Of a DNA stretch of 64,000 bases, positions 51,054 to 59,034 are shown one piece after another. The first letter of the stretch is position 1, and each line of letters starts with the position of its first letter. The notes beneath the pieces were generated by a model. That model had not been told where the DNA came from. It did no database searches and saw only the letters and a program-made list of their open reading frames with translations. Source of the DNA: Pseudoflavonifractor capillosus (GTDB taxonomy: Bacteria > Bacillota > Clostridia > Oscillospirales > Oscillospiraceae); NCBI RefSeq assembly GCF_016899775.1, contig NZ_JACJJE010000009.1, positions 1 to 64,000 on the forward strand, given 5' to 3'. Made by a program: the position numbers and the translations under genes.

Positions 51054-53510
51054 CTAATCCAATCCGGCGTAGCCGTCCTCCACCACGGTGGAGAACTGTA
51101 CGTCGATCACCGTGCCGATGGCCGCGGTCTCCCCGCCGGCCACGCTCTGGCTCTGGGCCCGGGAGGAGTTGGTGTAGAAGGTGCTGGTGCCGGTGGCCCG
51201 CATGAAGAAGCCGGCCGCCTCCAGGGCGTTCTTGGCCGCCTCATAGCTCTGTCCCACTACGTTGGGCACCGTCCCCGTCTCCTCAGGGGTGGCTCCGCCC
51301 AGGTAGAGGATCACGGTGGACCCGCCCGGCACGGCGGAGTTGGCGGCGGGCACCTGGCTGGTGACCACATCCCCCTCCCCGATGGTCCGGTAGCTCAGGC
51401 CCTTATTGCTCAGCCTGGTCTCCGCGTCGGCCACGGTATATCCGGTCACCTGGGGGGTGGTCACGTCCACGGCGGCGGACTCCTCCGCCGTGTACTGCTT
51501 CTCCACGTCCAGATAGTCCAGAATCTGGGCAATCACCTCGCCGGCCATAGGGGCGGCCATGTTGCCGCCGCTGATGTACACGCCGGTGGTGGACCAGTCA
51601 CTGCCGGGCGAGGATGGCTTGGGGTTGTCATAGGCCAGGAGCACGATGACCTCCGGGTCGTCCGCCGGGGCAAAGCCCATAAAGGAGACGATGGTGTGGT
51701 CCTTCTCCGTGGTCTCGGAGGAGCCCGTCTTGCCGCCGATGCGGTAGCCCGCCTGATAGGCGTTGTGGCCGGTGCCCTCGGACACCACGGTCTCCAGAAT
51801 GGCCCGGCAGCGCCGGCTGGTCTCCTCGCTCACCACCTGGCGGATCAGGGTGGGCTCGGTATTCTGAATCACCGCCCCGCTGGCGTCGGAGACGGACTGG
51901 ACCACATAGGGCTGGTACAGATTGCCTCCATTGATGACGGAGGAGAAGGCGGTAATCATCTGTAAGGGCGTAACGGTGAAGCGCTGACCGAACGAGGCCA
52001 CTGCCAGGTCCACATAGGTCATAGCCTCCCGTCCCCAGTCCAGACCGATGTTCTCTCCCGGCAGGTCGATACCGGTCTTTTCAATCATGCCGAAGGCCTC
52101 GAAGTAGTCGTAGAACTTCTCCACCCCCAGCCGCTGTCCGATTTCAATAAAAGCGGGGTTGCAGGAGTTCTGCACTGCCTCTGCCAGCGTCTGCATCCCG
52201 TGGCCATCTCGTTTGGAACAGTGGATGGGGTTTGCCACTCCGGGCAGCCGGCAGGAGCCGGAACAATAGAAGGTGTCGCTCTCGCTCACCACGCCCTCCT
52301 CCAGGGCGGCGGCCAGCACCAGGGCCTTGAAGGTGGAGCCCGGCTCGTAGGGCTCGCTCAGCCCCTTGTTCCGCCACTGGGTCTCCCGGACGGCGGCGTT
52401 GGCCTGGGACTGGGCCTGCTGCTGGAGCTCCGCGTCGGTGAGCTGCTCCTCGGCGGGCTTCTGGTCGTTCTCCGCCTTGAGCTGTTCATAGATCCCCTGG
52501 ACATTGGACGAGGCCTCGCCCTGGAGCAGACTGTCCATGATCACCGAGTAGTTGTTGGGGTCAAACTCCGGGGAGCTGGCCATGGCCAGGATCTCCATGG
52601 TCTTGGGATTGGCCACGATGCACACGCCGCCGTCCTGCACGTCGTAGGCAGCGATGCCCTTCTCCAGGATCTGCTCGGCATAGGACTGGATGGTACTGTC
52701 GATGGTCAGGGTCAGGTTATAGCCGTTGACCGCGTCCACATAGTTGGAGTAGCTGTTGTACAGCTCGTCGTTCTCAGCGGTGCGGCCGGTGACTACCCGG
52801 CCGGGAATCCCTTTCAGGATTTCCTCGTACTTGGCCTCCAGACCGTACGCGCCGCCCTCAGAGTTGACAAAGCCCAGCACCTGGGAGGCCAGCGCTCCGA
52901 AGGGGTAGTACCGCTTGGTGCCGGGGGTGAGATAGAGGTAATAACCCGTTTTGTTCTCCTCAATAAAGGTGCGGATGGCCTGGGCCTCTTCCTCCTCCAG
53001 CTCGGTGAGGAGCACCTCATACTGGGAGTTTTCCTTGGCCATTCGCCGCTCCAGATCGGCCCGGTCCAGGTCGGGACGAATGGCCATCAGGCCGTCGATG
53101 ATCTCGTCCCGCAGCTCCTGCACCGCCGCTCTCCAGGCCTCCTCGTCCTCATTGCCCTCCTCATCGGTATAGTCGCTCTGGTCCACGCTGTTCATCAGGT
53201 CCTTGGGGGCCAGAATCAGGTTGTATACGGTGGCCGACATGGCCAGCACATCGCCGTTGGCGTCCAGAATGTCCCCCCGGTGGGCGGACACCGACACGTC
53301 CATCAGCTGCTGATCCGTGGCCCGCTGCTGGTAAAAATCGTGGTCCCGGATGGAGATCGTCCACAGCTGGATCACCAGCGGAATGAACAGTCCCACCCCG
53401 CACACCAGCATCAAAAACAGGGAGCGCCGGAATACCAGGCGCTTGGACTGCCGGTTGCGGTCAATCCGGCTGTCCCGGTCCTCCCGCTCCCAGCGCGGTC
53501 GATTCTGCAC
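51054..53510 (-). CDS. Class B penicillin-binding protein with PASTA domains (SpoVD/FtsI type)
   Basis: 818 residues. Septal (or sporulation) transpeptidase. Short basic cytoplasmic tail, transmembrane helix (~29-51), dimerisation domain from ~75, transpeptidase ~295-660. Active-site motifs: GSTFK (S392, K395), SCN (449-451), KTGS (594-597). Two PASTA domains follow (~675-745 and ~745-818, 'VTGYTVADAETRLSNKGL' and 'VPNVVGQSYEAAKNALEAAG'). A hydrophilic Gln/Glu-rich insert (~335-385) precedes the active Ser. GTG 53510 follows AAGGAGGGACC. It could be FtsI or SpoVD; both carry PASTA and occupy this locus in Firmicutes. Confidence 0.93.
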   Translation of the reverse strand: MQNRPRWEREDRDSRIDRNRQSKRLVFRRSLFLMLVCGVGLFIPLVIQLWTISIRDHDFYQQRATDQQLMDVSVSAHRGDILDANGDVLAMSATVYNLILAPKDLMNSVDQSDYTDEEGNEDEEAWRAAVQELRDEIIDGLMAIRPDLDRADLERRMAKENSQYEVLLTELEEEEAQAIRTFIEENKTGYYLYLTPGTKRYYPFGALASQVLGFVNSEGGAYGLEAKYEEILKGIPGRVVTGRTAENDELYNSYSNYVDAVNGYNLTLTIDSTIQSYAEQILEKGIAAYDVQDGGVCIVANPKTMEILAMASSPEFDPNNYSVIMDSLLQGEASSNVQGIYEQLKAENDQKPAEEQLTDAELQQQAQSQANAAVRETQWRNKGLSEPYEPGSTFKALVLAAALEEGVVSESDTFYCSGSCRLPGVANPIHCSKRDGHGMQTLAEAVQNSCNPAFIEIGQRLGVEKFYDYFEAFGMIEKTGIDLPGENIGLDWGREAMTYVDLAVASFGQRFTVTPLQMITAFSSVINGGNLYQPYVVQSVSDASGAVIQNTEPTLIRQVVSEETSRRCRAILETVVSEGTGHNAYQAGYRIGGKTGSSETTEKDHTIVSFMGFAPADDPEVIVLLAYDNPKPSSPGSDWSTTGVYISGGNMAAPMAGEVIAQILDYLDVEKQYTAEESAAVDVTTPQVTGYTVADAETRLSNKGLSYRTIGEGDVVTSQVPAANSAVPGGSTVILYLGGATPEETGTVPNVVGQSYEAAKNALEAAGFFMRATGTSTFYTNSSRAQSQSVAGGETAAIGTVIDVQFSTVVEDGYAGLD

Positions 53511-53556
53511 GTTGGTCCCTCCTTGTATCTCTGCTCAAAGGCGTCATCAGCGCCAG

Positions 53557-53590
53557 AAGGGCGCAAGAAAGCCTCCCTTCCTGCGCCCTT
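53557..53590 (-). promoter_or_regulatory. Stem-loop between ftsL and the PASTA-PBP gene
   Basis: AAGGGCGCA / TGCGCCCTT, 9-bp stem with a 16-base loop and no T run. A possible attenuator or processing site inside the dcw transcript. Confidence 0.45.
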
Positions 53591-53634
53591 ATCTCTGTCC
53601 CGCCTGTGTTTTATGGTTTCAATTTATGGCTGCG

Positions 53635-54201
53635 TCACTGAAAATATGCGAACAGATCGCCAAACAGCTCCTTCAGGCCGTCCAGCAGCCCCTGGGGGCC
53701 CTGACTGGTCTCCTCCTGTCCGTACAGCACCACGCTGTCCGGCTCAGACAGATCCAGATAGACGATCTGGTCGTTGGTGGGCCGGACCATGGTGTCCCCC
53801 ACCGCCGCCTGGATGCGCTCCATGTCAAAGACCTTCTCATACTGGGCGGAGAGCCGCACGTTCTCCTCCTGGAGGTCGCTGAGTTCACTGCGCATGGTCA
53901 CCAGCTGGTCGCTGGTCACGATATACTGGGAGTAGCTCCACAGCACCAGGGCGGCAAAAATGCCCACCGCCAGAAAGCCGATCACCGCGAAGGGAGAGAC
54001 CTCCCCCGCCTCCCGCACCTGGACCCGGGTCCGGGTGAGGGTCCGCTCCCGTTCCCGGGGCCGGACCTTGGGCTTGGGCCGGAGCGTATCCTCCCGCCCG
54101 GGGGCACGGACGGCGCTGCCGTCGTAAGCGGGGGCATAGGCTACGCTTCCATAGGTGTCGTATGAGGGTCGGTTGCGGCGGCGGCTTGCCATTCCATTCA
54201 C
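53635..54201 (-). CDS. ftsL: FtsL-like divisome protein
   Basis: 188 residues. A long basic disordered N-terminus (Arg/Lys/Pro-rich, ~1-65), one transmembrane helix (~68-90), then a short coiled coil (SDQLVTMRSELSDLQEENVRLSA, ~96-118 region) and a C-terminal tail. Position between rsmH and the PASTA-PBP, single helix and coiled coil define the FtsL/DivIC type despite low sequence conservation. GTG 54201 follows AAGGAGAAACGGA. ATG 54192 is an alternative. Confidence 0.8.
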   Translation of the reverse strand: MNGMASRRRNRPSYDTYGSVAYAPAYDGSAVRAPGREDTLRPKPKVRPRERERTLTRTRVQVREAGEVSPFAVIGFLAVGIFAALVLWSYSQYIVTSDQLVTMRSELSDLQEENVRLSAQYEKVFDMERIQAAVGDTMVRPTNDQIVYLDLSEPDSVVLYGQEETSQGPQGLLDGLKELFGDLFAYFQ

Positions 54202-54235
54202 TCCGTTTCTCCTTGGTATCCCACAGTCTGCCCGC

Positions 54236-55195
54236 TCAGGCCCGCCTTGCCGGGGGCTTGAGCTTCTCCGCGGCCCGCAGCTTGGCGCTCCGGGCCCGGG
54301 GGTTTTCCGCGATCTCCTCCGCCGTGGGCAGAATGGGCTTTCGGGAGATCAGTTTCACGTCCGGGGTCTTCCCGCACACACACACCGGGAAGTCGGGCGG
54401 ACAGGTACAGCCTTTTGCAAAGGCGGCCAGGCCGGTTTTCACGATCCGGTCCTCCAGCGAGTGGAAGGTGATCACCGCCAGCCGTCCCCCCTGATTCAGC
54501 CGGGGCACGGCGGCCTGGATCATCCGGTCCACCGAGGAGAGCTCGTCATTGACGGCGATGCGGATGGCCTGAAAGCTCCGCTTGGCCGGGTGCTGCTTCT
54601 CTTTCAGCGCTCTGGCGGGCATGCCGCTCTTGATCACGTCCACCAGTTCCAAAGTTGTCTCAATGGGGCGCTCCTGCCGGCGGCGGACGATGGCCGCGGC
54701 GATGGTCGGGGCGTACCGCTCCTCCCCATACTGGGACAGGATGCGCCGCAGCTCCTCCTGGGGCCAGGTGTTCACCACCTGGGCGGCGGTGAGGCCCTCG
54801 GACCGGTCCATCCGCATGTCCAGAGGGGCGTCGGTCCGATAGGAGAAGCCCCGCTCTCCGTCGTCCAGCTGGGGGGAGGACACCCCCAGGTCAAAGAGCA
54901 TCCCGTCCACGCCTGCGAGATGGAGCCCGTCCAGGATGGCGTCCAGCTGGTCGAAGTTGCTGTGGACCAGGGTCACCTTGTCCATCCACTCCCCCAGCCG
55001 CTCCTGGGCCGCGTCCAGGGCCGCCTGGTCCCGGTCCACGCAGATGAGCCGTCCGGTGGTCAGCCGCCGGGCGATCTCCCGGCTGTGGCCCGCCCGGCCC
55101 AAGGTCCCGTCCAGGTAGATCCCGTCAGGGCGGATGTTCAGGGCCTGGATGCACTCCTCCAGAAGCACCGGCTTGTGGGTCAACACTTCTTCCAT
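54236..55195 (-). CDS. rsmH: 16S rRNA m4C1402 methyltransferase RsmH (MraW)
   Basis: 319 residues. N4-methylates C1402 of 16S rRNA using SAM. SAM motif is DGTLGRAGHS (~29-38), then LFDLGVSSPQLD (~99), the RGFSYRTDAPLDMRM segment, and the HPAKRSFQAIRIAVNDEL and FHSLEDRIVK family motifs. It starts three bases after mraZ, so it is tightly coupled. Second gene of the dcw operon. Confidence 0.96.
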   Translation of the reverse strand: MEEVLTHKPVLLEECIQALNIRPDGIYLDGTLGRAGHSREIARRLTTGRLICVDRDQAALDAAQERLGEWMDKVTLVHSNFDQLDAILDGLHLAGVDGMLFDLGVSSPQLDDGERGFSYRTDAPLDMRMDRSEGLTAAQVVNTWPQEELRRILSQYGEERYAPTIAAAIVRRRQERPIETTLELVDVIKSGMPARALKEKQHPAKRSFQAIRIAVNDELSSVDRMIQAAVPRLNQGGRLAVITFHSLEDRIVKTGLAAFAKGCTCPPDFPVCVCGKTPDVKLISRKPILPTAEEIAENPRARSAKLRAAEKLKPPARRA

Positions 55196-55198
55196 ACG

Positions 55199-55612
55199 CT
55201 AGAACCCCAGCTCGCTCATACAGGCGGCCATCTTTTCAGGGGTCATCTCCTCCTCGTCCTGATACCAGAGCTGGGCGCTCCAAATCTCCGCCCGGTCGTT
55301 GACCCCTAAAATAACCGCGTCCTTCTCCAGCTTGGCGTACTTGCGCAGCTTCTGGGGAATGACGATGCGCCCCTGGCTGTCCAGCTCGCACTTTACCGCG
55401 TTGGCAAACAGGGGGCGCATGACCTTGGACTGGGTCATGGGCAGAGAGGCAAATTTTTCGGTGAACTTGTCCCACGTGGACTGGGGGTAGATGGCCAGGC
55501 AGGTGTCAATACCCATGGCCAAATAGAAGGTGACGCCCAGCTCCTCCCGGAGCTTGGCGGGGATGAACAGACGGCCCTTGGCGTCGATGCTGTGCTCGTA
55601 CGTGCCGGTCAT
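55199..55612 (-). CDS. mraZ: Transcriptional regulator MraZ
   Basis: 137 residues with two SpoVT/AbrB-like beta-barrel halves. Each carries the DxxGR motif: HSIDAKGRLFIPAKLRE (~8-24) and CELDSQGRIVIPQKLRK (~76-92). MraZ forms rings and binds repeats in front of its own operon to control dcw transcription. ATG 55612 is preferred over the in-frame GTG 55621 because GGAGAGGTG is correctly spaced from it and relatives begin M-x-G-x-Y/F-x-H. Candidate binding repeats lie at 55620-55633 and 55663-55675. Confidence 0.93.
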   Translation of the reverse strand: MTGTYEHSIDAKGRLFIPAKLREELGVTFYLAMGIDTCLAIYPQSTWDKFTEKFASLPMTQSKVMRPLFANAVKCELDSQGRIVIPQKLRKYAKLEKDAVILGVNDRAEIWSAQLWYQDEEEMTPEKMAACMSELGF

Positions 55613-55617
55613 CTGTG

Positions 55618-55680
55618 TCACCTCTCCCCCACTTCTCTATCTTTTTATGGGAGATTGATCCACTTTCCCCCACCACGTGT
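55618..55680 (-). promoter_or_regulatory. Candidate MraZ boxes in the mraZ leader
   Basis: Minus strand: GTGGGGGAAA (around 55666-55675) and GTGGGGGAGA (around 55623-55632), repeats of the GTGGGG type known for MraZ operators, with a further GTGG at 55660-55663. Confidence 0.55.
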
Positions 55681-55684
55681 TTTT

Positions 55685-55713
55685 AGTATAAAAGCTGTTG
55701 ACATAAAATGCAA
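55685..55713 (-). promoter_or_regulatory. dcw operon promoter
   Basis: Minus strand: -35 TTGCAT (55708-55713), 17-bp spacer, -10 TATACT (55685-55690), about 70 bases before mraZ. Confidence 0.85.
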
Positions 55714-55733
55714 CCCCTTTTTTGAATTTTTCC

Positions 55734-55763
55734 CAGAAAAAAACCGCAGGAATCCTGCGGTTT
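55734..55763 (-). terminator. Minus-strand terminator shielding the dcw promoter
   Basis: AAACCGCAGG / CCTGCGGTTT, followed on the minus strand by TTTTTT. No minus-strand gene ends just upstream, so it would block antisense read-through into the dcw promoter. Confidence 0.7.
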
Positions 55764-55919
55764 CGTCTCTTTTCACGACTAAAACATCCGTTCTATTTAG
55801 TTGACAGAACAACCTGTTTTTTCAATCTCTTCAGACAGAATTGTGTCGAATTGCCCTCCTTACTACTATATGTTGTGTTTTGTGGTTTTTGATGCGCAGT
55901 TCTTTCTCCTCCCGCCCGA

Positions 55920-55948
55920 TTGCACAGTCCGCCCAGGTATGCTACACT
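55920..55948 (+). promoter_or_regulatory. Promoter of the uracil-DNA glycosylase gene
   Basis: -35 TTGCAC (55920-55925), 17-bp spacer, -10 TACACT (55943-55948). The rest of 55764-55919 holds nothing recognisable. Confidence 0.7.
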
Positions 55949-55981
55949 AGCCTTATCTGATCTGTGAGAGGAGTCGCCGCC

Positions 55982-56554
55982 ATGCTGGATTGGGAAGAAT
56001 TGGAGAGACAGTGCCTGTCCTGTCAAAAGTGCGGACTGGCAGAGACACGCCATCATGTGGTATTCGGCACCGGTCCCCGGGACGCGGAGGTCATGTGCAT
56101 CGGAGAGGGGCCGGGCGAGCACGAGGACCTGCAGGGGCTCCCCTTTGTGGGCCGGGGCGGCCAGCTGCTGGACGAGATGCTGGAGCTCATCGACCTGAGC
56201 CGGGACAAGAACGTGTACATCGCCAACATGGTCAAATGCCGTCCCCCCCACAACCGCGACCCGCTGAACACCGAGCAGGACGCCTGCATCGGCTACCTGC
56301 GCAACCAGGTGGCCCTGATCCGCCCCAAAATCATCATCTGCCTGGGGCGCATCTCCGCCATCCGGCTCATCAAGCCCGACTTCAAAATCACCAAGGAGCA
56401 CGGCCAGTGGTTTGAGAAGTCCGGGGTCCACATGACCGCCCTGTTCCATCCGGCGGCCATCCTCCGGGACCCCTCCCGCCGTCCGGACACCTTTGTGGAC
56501 CTGAAAGGCATCCAGGCCAAGATCCGGGAGGTATGTACACACACCTACCGGTGA
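55982..56554 (+). CDS. Family 4 uracil-DNA glycosylase (iron-sulfur)
   Basis: 190 residues. Removes uracil from DNA at the start of base-excision repair. Motif A is GEGPGEHEDLQGLPFVGRGG (41-60), with the family Glu in place of the Asp of UNG. Motif B is HPAAI. Four cysteines, C14, C17, C86 and C102, have the spacing that binds the 4Fe-4S cluster in this family. ATG 55982 follows GAGAGGAGTC. The stop abuts a TTAGGAA heptamer array. Confidence 0.93.
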   Translation: MLDWEELERQCLSCQKCGLAETRHHVVFGTGPRDAEVMCIGEGPGEHEDLQGLPFVGRGGQLLDEMLELIDLSRDKNVYIANMVKCRPPHNRDPLNTEQDACIGYLRNQVALIRPKIIICLGRISAIRLIKPDFKITKEHGQWFEKSGVHMTALFHPAAILRDPSRRPDTFVDLKGIQAKIREVCTHTYR

Positions 56555-56725
56555 GTTAGGAATAAGGAATTATATTGCAACTGAGGCAGTCCAGAACCCG
56601 CGGAACCAATATCCAGGCGCAAGCACAGGCATAAGAAAAGCGGCGCGGAATACTCCGCGCCGCTTTTGCACTCTTTCCTGGAAATCCAGAAGCACCCCGC
56701 TTCAGGAAACTCCTAATTCCTAACT
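56555..56725. repeat. Intergenic element bounded by inverted TTAGGAA heptamer arrays
   Basis: Left GTTAGGAATAAGGAATTA (56555-56572) starts right after the glycosylase stop. Right CTCCTAATTCCTAACT (56710-56725) is its inverse, eight bases before the end of the minus-strand membrane-protein gene. The interior holds a bidirectional terminator. Confidence 0.75.
56636..56667. terminator. Bidirectional terminator inside the TTAGGAA element
   Basis: AAAAGCGGCGCGGA, loop ATAC, TCCGCGCCGCTTTT: a perfect stem between two convergent genes. Confidence 0.9.
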
Positions 56726-56732
56726 GACTGAA

Positions 56733-57503
56733 TTACATCATCTTCACGGTGTAATACACCAGCAGGGCAAACAGCCAGGCCACCATGGCAAACAGCAGAT
56801 AGTAAGACACCGCGCCGCCCAGGGCGATGGCCGCCGCAATGGCCGCCAGACTCACCACGCAGCTGGCAAACATCAGCCCGTAGCCGGCGTCCGAGGGCAG
56901 CACCCGCTTGATCCCCTCTTTGACAATGAGCCGCCCCTGGTGGGCCTTCATCCAGAACATGGCCGCAGCCAGCAGCACGATGGCCACAATGGCCACGACA
57001 GTATAGAGGCTGGCAGCCCCCGCGTGGCGCACAAACCACAGGCCCAGCACACCCGCGCCGCTCACCAGAGCAGCCAGGAAAAATTCCCGCTGATAGAGGT
57101 AGTACACCAGCGCCAGCGCCGCCCAGGCGGGCACCAGCCAGAACAGCATCCGCACTCCTGCGTCCTGGAAGTGCAGAATCACTACCGAGCAGATCAGCAG
57201 AACCCCGGCTCCGGCAATCAAAGTCAGCTGCAGGCCCGCTTTTTCTCCTTTATTCAAGCGCAGGATGGCCCACACCACACAGGCAGCCACGGCCGCCAGG
57301 CTCACCCACTGCAGGACCGTCAGGCCCGCATTGATGGCAAGGGCAAGATTGATAGATTCAGACGTAGTCCGGTAGTTGATATAATAACGATTCACAAGCA
57401 CCAAAAGAAATTCCAGGACGATCGCCGCTCCGACCCAGATCAGGGCCCGGTTCAGATCCCGATCCTCCTGGCGCCGACGCGCCTCTCTCTCATTATAATC
57501 CAT
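56733..57503 (-). CDS. Multi-pass membrane protein of unknown function
   Basis: 256 residues with a short charged N-terminus (NEREARRRQEDRD) and about seven or eight transmembrane helices. No family motif is recognised. The only sizeable cytoplasmic loop is 'AHQGRLIVKEGIKRVLPSD' (~190-210). GAGGAGAATC stands before the ATG. It has its own good promoter and a terminator, so it is a single-gene unit. Neighbours (glycosylase, lysC) do not suggest a role. Confidence 0.8.
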   Translation of the reverse strand: MDYNEREARRRQEDRDLNRALIWVGAAIVLEFLLVLVNRYYINYRTTSESINLALAINAGLTVLQWVSLAAVAACVVWAILRLNKGEKAGLQLTLIAGAGVLLICSVVILHFQDAGVRMLFWLVPAWAALALVYYLYQREFFLAALVSGAGVLGLWFVRHAGAASLYTVVAIVAIVLLAAAMFWMKAHQGRLIVKEGIKRVLPSDAGYGLMFASCVVSLAAIAAAIALGGAVSYYLLFAMVAWLFALLVYYTVKMM

Positions 57504-57597
57504 GTGCCTTGATTCTCCTCTTATTGATCCGGGGACATAGCCCCGCTTCTCATTCTTTCAGGCATATTGCGCCTATCTACGATCCAGTCAGTTTATT

Positions 57598-57626
57598 ATT
57601 GTACCAGAACTCAGAAATTTTTGCAA
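57598..57626 (-). promoter_or_regulatory. Promoter of the membrane-protein gene
   Basis: Minus strand: -35 TTGCAA (57621-57626), 17-bp spacer, -10 TACAAT (57598-57603). Confidence 0.85.
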
Positions 57627-57657
57627 CACAAAAAAAGGAAAAAAGCAGGATAGCGGG

Positions 57658-57685
57658 AAAAGCCGGGAGATTTCTCCCGGCTTTT
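57658..57685 (-). terminator. Terminator of lysC
   Basis: AAAAGCCGGGAGA / TCTCCCGGCTTTT with a minimal loop, about 30 bases after the lysC stop. Confidence 0.88.
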
Positions 57686-57716
57686 CCCCATTTTACACAA
57701 AAGTCACTTCTCCGCC

Positions 57717-58943
57717 TCAGTTGTTTCCGCCAAACTCAGAGAAGAATTTATCGTGGACCGCCTGGACCGCCCGGTCGGCGTCCCGCTCATCCACCAGGAC
57801 GGAGACTTTAATCTCACTGGTGGAGATCATGTTGATATTGATGCCGGCGCTGGACAGGGCCTCAAACATGCGGCTGGCCACACCGAAGTTGTTCACCATG
57901 CCGGCCCCCACGATGGACACCTTGGCCACCTGGGTGTTCATCTCAATGGCCTTGAAGCCGATGTACTCCTGGTTCTCCTCCAGAATCTTCTTGGCCTCCT
58001 CCGCGTCGCCGCGGGCCACGGTGAAGCTGATGTCCTTGGTCTCCTCACGGCCGATGGACTGCAGGATGATGTCCACGTTGATCTTCTTCTTGGCCAGCAG
58101 GGAGAAAATTTTAAAGGCAGTGCCGGGCTCGTCAGCCAGGCCGATGAGAGCCAGCCGGGCCACGTTCTTATCCTTCGCCACACCGCTTACATGGGTCTTT
58201 TCCATGGTCTTGACAACCTCCTTGACTTTTGTACCGGGATTTCCCGTGAAGCTGGAGAGGACCTCCAGATTGACATTGTAGCGCTTGGCCATCTCCACCG
58301 AGCGGTTGTGGAGCACCTGGGCGCCCAGGCTGGCCAGCTCCAGCATCTCGTCGAAGGTGATCTCCTCCAGCTTGCGCGCCCCCTTCACAGAGCGGGGGTC
58401 GGCGGTGTACACGCCGTCCACGTCGGTGTAGATCTGGCACAGGTCGGCATGGAGGGCCGCCGCCAGAGCCACCGCCGAGGTGTCCGAGCCGCCCCGGCCC
58501 AGGGTGGTGATGTCGCCGTACTTGTTGATGCCCTGGAACCCGGCCACCAGCACGATCTTGTTCTTGTCCAGCTCGGTCTGGATGCGCTCGGTCTGGATGC
58601 GCTTGATGCGGGCGTTGCTGTAGGCGGAGTCGGTGTTCATGCCCGCCTGCCAGCCGGTGAGGGAGACCACCTGATAGCCCATCCCCTCAATGGTCATGGC
58701 GCACAGGGCGATGGAGATCTGCTCGCCGGTGGACAGGAGCATATCCATCTCCCGCTTGGAGGCGTTGGGATTGAGCTCCTGGGCCTTGGCGATCAGGTCG
58801 TCGGTGGTGTCTCCCTGGGCGGAGAGCACCACCACCACGCTGTTGCCCTTCTTATAGGTCTCGGTGATGATCCGGGCCACGTTGCGCACGCGGTCCGCGT
58901 TGGCGACAGAGCTGCCGCCGAATTTCTGTACAATCAATGCCAT
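57717..58943 (-). CDS. lysC: Aspartate kinase
   Basis: 408 residues. Phosphorylates aspartate, the entry to DAP/lysine, threonine and methionine. Kinase motif is VQKFGGSSV (~5-13), with STGEQ (~71), GRGGSDTSAVALA (~149) and YTDVDGVYTADPR (~172). Two C-terminal ACT domains (~265-335 and ~345-408) include 'SIVGAGMVNNFGVASRMFEAL', the lysine/threonine feedback module. GGAGGGAAAC precedes the ATG. It is third in the ACT-hom-lysC unit and supplies DAP for the MurE of this window. Confidence 0.96.
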   Translation of the reverse strand: MALIVQKFGGSSVANADRVRNVARIITETYKKGNSVVVVLSAQGDTTDDLIAKAQELNPNASKREMDMLLSTGEQISIALCAMTIEGMGYQVVSLTGWQAGMNTDSAYSNARIKRIQTERIQTELDKNKIVLVAGFQGINKYGDITTLGRGGSDTSAVALAAALHADLCQIYTDVDGVYTADPRSVKGARKLEEITFDEMLELASLGAQVLHNRSVEMAKRYNVNLEVLSSFTGNPGTKVKEVVKTMEKTHVSGVAKDKNVARLALIGLADEPGTAFKIFSLLAKKKINVDIILQSIGREETKDISFTVARGDAEEAKKILEENQEYIGFKAIEMNTQVAKVSIVGAGMVNNFGVASRMFEALSSAGININMISTSEIKVSVLVDERDADRAVQAVHDKFFSEFGGNN

Positions 58944-58977
58944 ATATTGTTTCCCTCCAACGGTTTGTCAAAACGCA

Positions 58978-59014
58978 GGTCTGCTCTCTATCCTATGCAG
59001 ACCGGGCCCCCCGG
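58978..59014 (-). other. Structured hom-lysC spacer
   Basis: GGTCTGC/GCAGACC pairing (58978-59003) next to CCGGGCCCCCCGGG (59002-59015). It fills the 91-base gap between hom and lysC, with no T tract. Confidence 0.45.
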
Positions 59015-59034
59015 GCAAATAGCCGCCCCGCGGC

